Positions 6,244-12,303 of a DNA stretch of 13,106 nucleotides are shown piece by piece. A program made the translations under genes and the position numbers. Below the pieces are notes generated by a model, which made no database searches, was not told where the DNA came from, and saw only the letters and a list, made by a program, of their open reading frames with translations. Location of the stretch: positions 1-13,106 of the forward strand of contig DASPXK010000067.1 of assembly GCA_035637315.1 (NCBI GenBank). Reading direction: 5' to 3'. The stretch's first letter is position 1; each line of letters starts with the position of its first letter. This DNA comes from DASPXK01 sp035637315. GTDB taxonomy: Bacteria > Chloroflexota > UBA6077 > JACCZL01.

Positions 6244-6477
6244 GTGGCGTACGACGTGACCTGTCGCCCGACCCCGCTCCCGGTCCGGGCGCCGATCCCG
6301 CCCGGCTGGCGACTCTGGTCGCACGGCAATGAGGCGCAGGTGTTTCGCTCGATCCTGGGCGTCGAGCGGGCACCGGGCATGGTGCTAGTGGAGCGCTGCT
6401 GCCGTGCGCGCGGGGAGTGCGGCCACTGCCGCCCGACCACAGTTCGAGGCTCCAGGTCCCAGGTTCCAAGTCGATAG
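6244..6477 (+). CDS. Small cysteine-rich protein of unknown function
   Basis: I do not recognise this 77-residue protein. GTG 6244 is preceded by TGGAGG (6230-6235) with a good eight-base spacing, and G/C is strongly preferred at third codon positions as far as about codon 65, which supports real coding. The middle reads SHGNEAQVFRSILGVERAPG, then a cysteine cluster CC-x5-C-x2-C (C52, C53, C59, C62) that could bind a metal; C7 is a further cysteine. The last dozen residues (TTVRGSRSQVPSR) come from an inverted-repeat region with different codon use, so the native C-terminus may have been replaced by a repeat. It lies downstream of the molybdenum hydroxylase and converges on RNase Z. A metal-handling or electron-transfer link to the hydroxylase would be speculation. 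Confidence 0.5.
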   Translation: MAYDVTCRPTPLPVRAPIPPGWRLWSHGNEAQVFRSILGVERAPGMVLVERCCRARGECGHCRPTTVRGSRSQVPSR

Positions 6478-6505
6478 TCGTCGTTCGGAACCTGGCGCTC
6501 GGAGC
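6449..6505. repeat. Inverted repeat between convergent genes
   Basis: CCAGGTTCC (6459-6467) and GGAACCTGG (6487-6495) form a perfect 9-bp stem with a 19-base loop, and the outer segments GCTCC (6449-6453) and GGAGC (6501-6505) can pair as well. The minus strand reads CTTGGAACCTGGGACCTGGAG (with near-tandem GGAACCT/GGACCT units), resembling dispersed repeats of GC-rich genomes. It spans the end of the small plus-strand gene and touches the stop codon of RNase Z. It may therefore serve as a shared transcription end, although no T-run is present. Confidence 0.5.
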
Positions 6506-7416
6506 TAGACCCGGTCCCTGAAGCGAAGGGTTGTCGTCAGGTGATCGCGGCCGACGATCGTGTTGGCAAAGACTGTCCTGGCGTGGCCGATGTGCGCCTC
6601 CGGGTCGGTGAGCTTGGTGCTGAAGTGGGTCAGCCAGAGCTGCTGGGCGCTCGCCTCGCAGGCGATCTGGGCCGCCTCTGAGAACAGCATGTGCTTGTTT
6701 TCCACAGCATTCTCGGCGTCGGCCGGGTCGGCGTAGGTCGCTTCGCAGACCAGTAAGTCGGCGTTCTGGACGAATGCGGGCAGCCGGGCCGTGGGCCGCG
6801 TGTCGGTGACGTAGGCCAGTCGGAGACCGGGACGCTCTGGGCCAAGCACGTCGTTGGGCTGGGCGCGCTCGCCGTTCCACTCAACCGACTCGCCCTGCTG
6901 AAGGCGTTTCCAGAGCTCCAGCGGCACGCCGAGTGCGCGCGCTCGGTCTGGCTCGAACTGTCGGCCACGGGCGACGTCCAGACGGTAGGCGAGACACGGT
7001 ACGCGGTGGTCGAGGGGCAAGCAGGCCAGCCGGGCGGAGGCCTGGGCGATCTCCTCGCCGCCGCTCAGCTCCAGGATCACCACCTCATAAGGCAGGTTGG
7101 CCGCCACCGTGCGCAGCCCCTCGACCGCTCGCGTGGTGCCTGTCGGCCCAAGGATGGTAACCGCCTCGGTCCGCCCTGAGTTGCCGACCGTCAGCAGCAG
7201 GCCCGGCAGGCCGGCGACGTGGTCGGCGTGCAGATGACTCAGGCAGATCGTCTTGAGCGCCTTGAAGCCCCATCCAAGCTCGCGCATGCTGATCTGAGTC
7301 CCCTCACCGCAGTCAAACAAGATCAGCTCCGGGCCTAGGCGCACGAGGAGCGCCGAGAGCCAACGACCGGGCAGGGGAACCGTGCCACCACATCCGAGCA
7401 GGGCAACGTCGAGCAC
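6505..7416 (-). CDS. rnz: Ribonuclease Z (tRNA 3'-processing endonuclease)
   Basis: This metallo-beta-lactamase-fold enzyme cleaves the 3' trailer of precursor tRNAs in the cytoplasm. Counting from GTG 7416, the N-terminal strand LDVALLGCGG leads to FDCGEGTQ (34-41) and the zinc motif HLHADH (61-66). Later ligands and family motifs are all present: DHRVPCLAYR, YVTDTRP, CEATY, KHMLFSEAAQIA and LTHFSTK. The length of 303 residues matches RNase Z/BN (about 305). A longer frame from ATG 7461 exists, but its first codons lie in a dispersed repeat (7447-7516) and add residues the family lacks, so GTG 7416 is preferred. TATGCT on the minus strand (7428-7423) lies just upstream, so the mRNA may be nearly leaderless. 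It is encoded alone, convergent with the small gene. Confidence 0.92.
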   Translation of the reverse strand: MLDVALLGCGGTVPLPGRWLSALLVRLGPELILFDCGEGTQISMRELGWGFKALKTICLSHLHADHVAGLPGLLLTVGNSGRTEAVTILGPTGTTRAVEGLRTVAANLPYEVVILELSGGEEIAQASARLACLPLDHRVPCLAYRLDVARGRQFEPDRARALGVPLELWKRLQQGESVEWNGERAQPNDVLGPERPGLRLAYVTDTRPTARLPAFVQNADLLVCEATYADPADAENAVENKHMLFSEAAQIACEASAQQLWLTHFSTKLTDPEAHIGHARTVFANTIVGRDHLTTTLRFRDRV

Positions 7417-7446
7417 GCCCAGAGCATAGCTCGGGGACCGATTTGA

Positions 7447-7516
7447 GTAGGGGCGAAGCATTCGCGCGACGGTACTCGGGAAGCGGGCACTCGGCGCGCG
7501 AATGCTTCGCCCCTAC
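7447..7516. repeat. REPIN-like palindromic-pair repeat, copy 1
   Basis: GTAGGGGCGAAGCATTCGCG and two further bases (7447-7468) recur as a perfect 22-bp inverted copy at 7495-7516, separated by 26 bases (7469-7494). Each arm is itself a small hairpin (GCGAA-GCA-TTCGC on the left, GCGAA-TGC-TTCGC on the right). The unit can thus fold as two hairpins or one long stem, as REPINs do. ACTCGG occurs twice in the spacer (7474-7479, 7489-7494). The ends GTAGGGGCG/CGCCCCTAC are shared with a second element at 11431-11477. Such elements are thought to be moved by RAYT (REP-associated) transposases acting in trans; none is encoded here. Confidence 0.85.
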
Positions 7517-7543
7517 GACGCCCACCCGGGCAAGGCCATTTCT

Positions 7544-7572
7544 TTGACAGAAGGGGCGGTTGCCGATACCGT
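7544..7572 (+). promoter_or_regulatory. Promoter of the metallo-hydrolase pseudogene
   Basis: A perfect TTGACA (7544-7549) is followed by a 17-base spacer and TACCGT (7567-7572), which keeps the TAnnnT core seen in many GC-rich genomes but only three of six consensus bases. Transcription would start near 7579, about 33 bases before ATG 7612. It lies 28 bases outside the repeat element. Confidence 0.5.
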
Positions 7573-7611
7573 AGGGGTGCTCTGGAATCTGGCCCGTGAG
7601 GAGGCGTTCGG

Positions 7612-8563
7612 ATGAGCCGAACTGTGGTCTCGTGGCTAATGTGCGCCGGTGTCGGGATAGGGGTTGTGGCGGCCGGCCTGGGGCCGGGCCTCGCCGCCGC
7701 GCAGGTGCCGCCCGGGGGATCCGGCGCTCAGCCGCTGCCAGTCACCCAGATGGGCCAGGGTGTCTATGGGATCAAGGCCCCGGGCGAGGACATGAACACC
7801 GGTTTCGTCGTCGGCGACGACGGGGTGTTCGTGTTCGCGTGCAACCTCAACACCTTTTGACGCTCGCATCGCGGCCATCCGGACGATCACGGACAAGCCG
7901 ATTCGCTGGGCGGGCAACGGCCACGCCGCCGCGGACGACTACTCGTGCAACTTCGATCTGAAGCGAATGGGCGCGACACTCTTCGGGTCGGAGAGGATGC
8001 GCGAAAACTTTCTCGAGATCGCGCCGCCGCGATTGGTGGCCGATCTGCGCACCCCGGCCGGCCAGCAGCTGTGGCAAGGACGTTCGTTGGCGGCACCGGA
8101 GATTACCTTTGGCGACGAGCTCGTCCTTCATCTCGGAGAAGCCCGCGACGTGCACCTGATGTATATGGGCAAGGGCCATACGATCGGCGACGCTGTGGCC
8201 TACATGCCGGACCAGCGGGTACTGTTCACTGCCGACCTGCTCTTCGTCGAGCTGCATCCAACCGTGCGGGACGGCGACTCGGCGAACTGGCAGCGTATCC
8301 TGGCGCGGCTAATGGGCATGGACGTCGACTGGATCGTGCCCGGCCATGGCCCGATGGTCCAGGGCAAAGAGCAGCTCCAGGTCCTGAGCGACTACTTTGA
8401 CACGGTCCGCGCTCGGGTGCGGGCGCTCATGCAGCAGGGCAAGACCCTCGACCAGATCAGGACGGAGATCGATCTGTCCGAGTACAGCGGCTGGGGCCGG
8501 CAGAACAGCGTGCCCGAGACCCTGGAGAAGCTGTATCGCGAGCTTGGCGGGACCGCGTCCTAG
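7612..8563 (+). pseudogene. Exported MBL-fold metallo-hydrolase, frameshifted
   Basis: GAGGAGG (7598-7604) sits seven bases before ATG 7612. The frame gives a signal peptide (about 1-30, ending GLAAAQ) and the start of a metallo-beta-lactamase domain (NTGFVVGDDGVFVFACNLNT), then hits TGA at 7858-7860. Skipping one T of TTTT (7855-7858) continues as FDARIAAIRTITDKPIR and runs 234 more codons to TAG 8561, giving 316 residues in total. The C-terminal half keeps family features: GHTIGD, VLFTADLLF and VPGHGP. The first zinc motif, normally HxHxDH, reads HAAADD (104-109 in the joined protein), so metal ligands are missing. The frameshift plus the degraded motif suggest decay. A sequencing error could explain the frameshift but not the motif. 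Confidence 0.8.
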
Positions 8564-8576
8564 GGCCGCGCGGACC

Positions 8577-9575
8577 ATGCTGACCCGCCGGCAGCTGCTT
8601 GGTGCCCTGCTGGGGGCCTCGGCGGCGTTCGCGCTTCCCCCGACTGGTCGGGGCCCAATGCTGGTCGACTCCGTCCTCGCCGATGGGCCGGTCGGCACGC
8701 TGGTCGTTCCTCGCGGCCGAGACCTGGTGCTGGTGCAGGCCGATGGGTCGGGAGAGCGGACCCTTCTGACCCTCGAGCCCGGCGGCTTTGCCGCGGACGG
8801 CGCCTGGTCGCCTGACGGCGGTCGGATCGCCTTCAGTCGATACGCCCCGCCGACCACGGACGACGCCGGGGGAGCCGACCTGCTGGTCGTGTCGGCTCAG
8901 GATGGAGCCGGGCCGCCGGCCGTCCTGGTGCCGCGCGACCGGGCTGGGACGCTCCTGGCCGCGCCAGCCTGGGCGCCCGATGGCGGCGGGCTGGCCTTCG
9001 AGACCGTCGGACTGACCGCGGTCGGCGGGATCGTGGCGCGGGTCGAATGGGTTATGGCCGACGGATCGGGTCGGCGAACGCTGGCCGAAGGCGGCCGTAA
9101 CCCGACCATCTCACCTGACGGCTCGACTCTCGCGTACCTGAAGACCATCTCGAACGGGGATGGGCTCTGGACCCGTCCTCTGGGCGGCGGGCCAGAGCGG
9201 CAAGTGGTGGCCGAGTACGAGCTGCTCGCGCTGGCGTTCCCGCGCTTCTCGCCGGACGGCAGGTCGTTCGCGTTCGCCGGCGTCGGCGACCTAGGGCGAA
9301 GCTCGCGGACCGCGGTCGAACGCGCTACGGGTTACGCGGCGCTTCGGGCTTCGCTGCACGGTATCCCATGGGACTTGTTCGGAGTGGACGCCGACGGGAA
9401 GAACCTGCGACGGCTGGCGCTCCTGGCCGAGGACGATGGCGCCGTGGCCTGGTCGCCAGATGGCCGCTGGATCGCTGTGGCCGGCGGGGGCGGCGTCCAC
9501 ATCTTCTCCCCTTCCGACGGCGCCGTCCGGACGGTCTCGCTGATCTCGAGCTACGGCGCGATCGACTGGCGCTGA
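8577..9575 (+). CDS. TolB-like PD40 beta-propeller protein, exported
   Basis: Five PD40/TolB-type blade motifs are visible: AWSPDGGRIAFSR (76-88), AWAPDGGGLAFE (131-142), TISPDGSTLAYLK (177-189), RFSPDGRSFAFAG (223-235) and AWSPDGRWIAVAG (291-303). These predict a beta propeller for protein or ligand binding. The N-terminus MLTRRQLLGALLGASAAFAL has a twin-arginine and a hydrophobic stretch, so export by Tat (or Sec) is likely. ATG 8577 gives this signal peptide and a 332-residue product; the open frame extends upstream only because it overlaps the preceding gene. No strong Shine-Dalgarno sequence is seen. It begins 13 bases after the metallo-hydrolase pseudogene, so both probably share a transcript. 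No enzymatic motif is seen. Confidence 0.82.
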   Translation: MLTRRQLLGALLGASAAFALPPTGRGPMLVDSVLADGPVGTLVVPRGRDLVLVQADGSGERTLLTLEPGGFAADGAWSPDGGRIAFSRYAPPTTDDAGGADLLVVSAQDGAGPPAVLVPRDRAGTLLAAPAWAPDGGGLAFETVGLTAVGGIVARVEWVMADGSGRRTLAEGGRNPTISPDGSTLAYLKTISNGDGLWTRPLGGGPERQVVAEYELLALAFPRFSPDGRSFAFAGVGDLGRSSRTAVERATGYAALRASLHGIPWDLFGVDADGKNLRRLALLAEDDGAVAWSPDGRWIAVAGGGGVHIFSPSDGAVRTVSLISSYGAIDWR

Positions 9576-9592
9576 GGCCGCGAAGCGCACGT

Positions 9593-9609
9593 TCCGGCTA
9601 ACGGCCGGA
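9593..9609. terminator. Possible bidirectional terminator between convergent genes
   Basis: TCCGGC (9593-9598) and GCCGGA (9604-9609) form a 6-bp GC-rich stem with a five-base loop. It overlaps the stop codon of the minus-strand zinc-ribbon gene and lies 18 bases after the stop of the plus-strand propeller gene. The two genes converge with only 22 bases between them. There is no T-run on either side, so evidence for termination is only positional. Confidence 0.3.
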
Positions 9610-10584
9610 CCGACACTCTCGCTGCTCGCGGGCGGTGGCCTTTTCGTCCGGCGTGACCGAGCCGCTGCCATCGGCGACCCGCCAGGTCTCGCCGCGGTTT
9701 GTCGTCACGACCCAATTGGGCGCCTCGAAAGTGACCCGCGCCAGATCGATCGCGATGTGCAGGCCAAGGCAGCGGCCGCCAAACGAGTCCTTTACGAGCC
9801 GGCGGGCGTCCTCGGCGGTAAGTCTGGCCCCGGGGACCGGGGTCGCGTTTCGATCCGGCAGGGGCAAATTGGGCAGCGAGATGTTGGTCGGCAACGGAAT
9901 CGGGAATGGCAGGTTAGTCGGGAGCGGGATGGGGAGTCCGCCAGGCTGCGTCGGCGCCGGAGTGGGCGTGGCGCCGGGCGCGGGAGCGGACTGGCCAGAT
10001 GCCGACGCCGGGCCCGCAGCCGACTCCGGCGCGATGGCTCGGATGCCGAGCACGAGGAGTGGAACTGCCACGAGCATCGGCAGCGACCAACGCCAGCCGC
10101 CCAGCCCGGCCTGGCGGGCGATGAAGAAGGCCGCGATGGCCACCGGCGGTAGGAGCCACACAACCGCGGCCGGCATGACCCGAGCGACGCCCAACTGCTC
10201 GCCCCGCACCAGGGCGACCGCCAGGGCCACACCCCACCAGGCTGCGGCGCCCAGCCACGCCAATCCGATCAGCCAGAAGGCGGCGACCTCCCAGCCCCGG
10301 ACCGGCTGGGCAGCCCGCCGCCTCTCGTCAATCAGGACGGCGGAGCCGTACGGCGCTCCGGCGGGCGGGCTGCCCAGGGCGCCCTGGTGCGGTCTTGTAG
10401 CCGACCACGGGTCCGTGCTGAGGCCCGGGTGGGTCTGCTCCTCGCCGGTCCGCGGGGTGGCGGACGGAGTGCGCGGGTCGTCGGACCTAGACGCTGGAGC
10501 CGCCAGCCCGGCGCCACACTGGATGCAGTACGCCTGCCCGGGCCTCCCCGCCGGAGCTCCGCACGCGCCGCAGAATGCCGCCAT
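9598..10584 (-). CDS. Zinc-ribbon membrane protein with proline-rich linker
   Basis: The 328-residue protein starts with a zinc-ribbon, CGAC-x11-CIQC (C5, C8, C20, C23), followed by a Pro/Ser/Thr-rich cytoplasmic stretch (about 28-95). Three hydrophobic segments follow (about 98-126, 136-156 and 166-184). Next comes a low-complexity linker (about 187-250) with near repeats PIPLPTNLPF/PIPLPTNISL. A C-terminal soluble domain (about 255-328) contains LTAEDARRLV and FEAPNWVVTTNRGETWRVAD, possibly displayed outside the membrane. No specific function is recognised; such proteins are common and uncharacterised in Actinobacteria and Chloroflexota. A plus-strand frame of equal length over the same bases lacks any recognisable domain and is rejected. 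The gene starts 33 bases after the PaaG-like gene and may be its operon partner. Confidence 0.8.
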   Translation of the reverse strand: MAAFCGACGAPAGRPGQAYCIQCGAGLAAPASRSDDPRTPSATPRTGEEQTHPGLSTDPWSATRPHQGALGSPPAGAPYGSAVLIDERRRAAQPVRGWEVAAFWLIGLAWLGAAAWWGVALAVALVRGEQLGVARVMPAAVVWLLPPVAIAAFFIARQAGLGGWRWSLPMLVAVPLLVLGIRAIAPESAAGPASASGQSAPAPGATPTPAPTQPGGLPIPLPTNLPFPIPLPTNISLPNLPLPDRNATPVPGARLTAEDARRLVKDSFGGRCLGLHIAIDLARVTFEAPNWVVTTNRGETWRVADGSGSVTPDEKATAREQRECRSGR

Positions 10585-10617
10585 ACACGGTCCCCGCCTC
10601 TTTGTGTCGACCCGACC

Positions 10618-11412
10618 TTAGGTGCCGCTGAACCGGGCCGCGCGTTTCTCCTTGAACGCGGTGACGCCCTCACGGAAGTCGGCCGTGCGCCCGGCGACCT
10701 CCTGGAGCAGCGCCTCGTACTCGAGCATCTCGTTCAGGTTGGCCTCGAGGGCCCGATTGAGTCCGCGCTTTGTCAGCCCGAGCGCCTTCCCGGCCGACGA
10801 CGCTAGCTTGCGGGCCAGCTCGGCGGTCGCTGTGGGCAGCTCTTCCCCGGGGACAACCCGATTCACCAGCCCGATCCGCAGCGCCTCCTCGGCGGACACT
10901 CGCTCCCCGAGCAGACACAGCTCGAGCGCCTTGGACAGCCCAACCAGCCTCGGCAGGAAGTACATGCTGCCCGAGTCAGGCACCAGGCCAATGTTGACGA
11001 ACGCCTGCAGGAAAGTCGCGCTGTCTGAAGCGATACGAAGGTCGCTGGCCAATGCCAGGCTCATGCCCGCTCCCGCCGCCACGCCGTTGACGGCCGCCAC
11101 GATCGGTTTCTCCAGTCGCCGCATCGCCAGGATCAGGCCCGTGTAGTGCTGGCGGATCAGCTCGGCGAAGTTCGGCGGACTCGCCTCCGACATCGCTTCG
11201 TCGACCATCTTCAAGTCCTGGCCAGAGCAGAACGCCTTGCCGCTTCCGGTGATGACCAACGCCCGCACCTCGTCGTCGCGCCCGGCGGCCCGGAGCGCAT
11301 CGCTCAGCTCACGGCCCATCTGTGGATTGAAGGCGTTGAACACCTCGGGGCGATTGAGGGTTACCGTCAACACCCCTTCGGCCGTCTCGGCCAGGATCGT
11401 CTCGTAGGCCAT
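10618..11412 (-). CDS. Enoyl-CoA hydratase/isomerase family protein, PaaG-like
   Basis: This 264-residue crotonase-fold protein acts on a CoA thioester. The CoA/oxyanion motifs are FCSGQDLK (61-68) and AAVNGVAAGAGMSLALASD (106-124). The position of the first hydratase glutamate is not acidic (GAGMSLAL), whereas D146 is present in IGLVPDSGS. Both features match PaaG, the isomerase of phenylacetyl-CoA degradation, better than true enoyl-CoA hydratase. The C-terminal FREGVTAFKEKRAARFSG is also PaaG-like. A related isomerase activity in fatty acid oxidation remains possible. No other paa gene is in the window, so the symbol is withheld. ATG 11412 is preceded by GGGAGGA (minus strand), four bases away. 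It follows the hydratase gene across a repeat-filled 68-base gap. Confidence 0.87.
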   Translation of the reverse strand: MAYETILAETAEGVLTVTLNRPEVFNAFNPQMGRELSDALRAAGRDDEVRALVITGSGKAFCSGQDLKMVDEAMSEASPPNFAELIRQHYTGLILAMRRLEKPIVAAVNGVAAGAGMSLALASDLRIASDSATFLQAFVNIGLVPDSGSMYFLPRLVGLSKALELCLLGERVSAEEALRIGLVNRVVPGEELPTATAELARKLASSAGKALGLTKRGLNRALEANLNEMLEYEALLQEVAGRTADFREGVTAFKEKRAARFSGT

Positions 11413-11430
11413 CGTTCCTCCCGACCGCTT

Positions 11431-11477
11431 GTAGGGGCGTATGGCATACGCCCAGGGCGCACGCCGTGCGCCCCTAC
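11431..11477. repeat. REPIN-like palindromic-pair repeat, copy 2
   Basis: Two perfect 9-bp hairpins stand side by side: GGGCGTATG-G-CATACGCCC (11435-11453) and GGGCGCACG-C-CGTGCGCCC (11455-11473), separated by one A and bounded by GTAG and CTAC. The ends GTAGGGGCG (11431-11439) and CGCCCCTAC (11469-11477) are identical to those of the element at 7447-7516, while the inner hairpin sequences and spacer differ. It lies between two co-directional crotonase genes, where the hairpins could stabilise the upstream mRNA or cause partial termination. Confidence 0.85.
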
Positions 11478-11480
11478 CGC

Positions 11481-12254
11481 CTATCGCCCTCGGTACTCCG
11501 GCTTGCGCTTCTCCACGAAGGCGTTGATCCCTTCTTTGGTATCCTCGGAGGCGAACAGCAGGTAGAACAGCTTGCGCTCGTAGTCGATGCCTTCGGCCAG
11601 GGTCGTCTCAAATGCCTTGATGACGCACTCCTTGGCCAGCCGGACCGAGATCGGAGGTTTGTCGGCCAGCTCGAATCCGATCCGCTTCGCCTCATCGATC
11701 ACGAGCTCGGGCGGCACGACCCGGTTCGCCAACCCTCGCCTCTCGGCCTCCCAGGCGTCGACGAACTTTCCGGTCAGTACCAGCTCCATCGCCTTGAACT
11801 TCCCGAGTGTTCGGGTCAGCCGCTGGGTGCCGCCCGCTCCAGGCATCAGGCCGACGTTGATCTCGGGCTGGCCGAAGCGCGCCGTCTCGGACGCGACGAT
11901 GATGTCGCACTGCATCGCCAGCTCGCAGCCGCCGCCCAGCGCGAATCCGCTAACAGCCGCGATGAGCGGCTTCGAGACCGCCTTGATCCGGTCCCACAAC
12001 CCTACCCGGCTCCTGGTGAGCATCGAGATCGGGGTCTGGACCGAGAATTCCTTGAGATCGGCGCCGGCCGCGAACACGTTTGGCCCGCCGGTCAGGACGA
12101 TCGCCCGAATGCTCTCGTCCCGATCCAGCTCTTCGAGCGCGGCGACCAGCTCCTCCATCAGCGGCCCGCTCAGGGCGTTGAGCTGTTTTGGGCGGTTGAG
12201 CGTTATGACCCCGACCGGCCCGTCGCGCTCGACCAGGATGTACTCGAATGCCAT
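11481..12254 (-). CDS. Enoyl-CoA hydratase (crotonase)
   Basis: The enzyme adds water to trans-2-enoyl-CoA, the second step of beta-oxidation. Both catalytic glutamates of the canonical hydratase are present: E111 in LGGGCELAMQCD and E131 in FGQPEINVG. These are followed by the classical MPGAGGTQRLTR, and the oxyanion-hole segments are AAGADLKEF (62-70) and AAVSGFALGGG (99-109). The protein is 257 residues, the usual bacterial length, and it ends FVEKRKPEYRG like typical members. ATG 12254 has AGGAGGT (minus strand, 12265-12259) four bases upstream. Overall it resembles short-chain hydratases of the mitochondrial ECHS1/FadB1x group. It lies 49 bases after the DinB-SCP2 gene on the same strand, and the next gene down is a PaaG-like crotonase, so a CoA-thioester catabolic operon is likely. 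Confidence 0.94.
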   Translation of the reverse strand: MAFEYILVERDGPVGVITLNRPKQLNALSGPLMEELVAALEELDRDESIRAIVLTGGPNVFAAGADLKEFSVQTPISMLTRSRVGLWDRIKAVSKPLIAAVSGFALGGGCELAMQCDIIVASETARFGQPEINVGLMPGAGGTQRLTRTLGKFKAMELVLTGKFVDAWEAERRGLANRVVPPELVIDEAKRIGFELADKPPISVRLAKECVIKAFETTLAEGIDYERKLFYLLFASEDTKEGINAFVEKRKPEYRGR

Positions 12255-12303
12255 ACGGACCTCCTGGAGCTTACAGCGCTTCGAGCGACGGCACCCGATC
12301 CGT

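Noticed and set aside
7852..7864. Confident call of programmed +1 frameshifting
   Set aside because: There is no Shine-Dalgarno-like stimulator just upstream as in prfB, and the zinc motif is also lost, so ordinary decay or a homopolymer error is likelier.
9635..10621. 328-codon plus-strand open frame
   Set aside because: It mirrors the minus-strand zinc-ribbon gene, lacks any motif and is Ala/Gly/Arg/Pro-rich. The minus frame has CxxC pairs, helices and a ribosome binding site.
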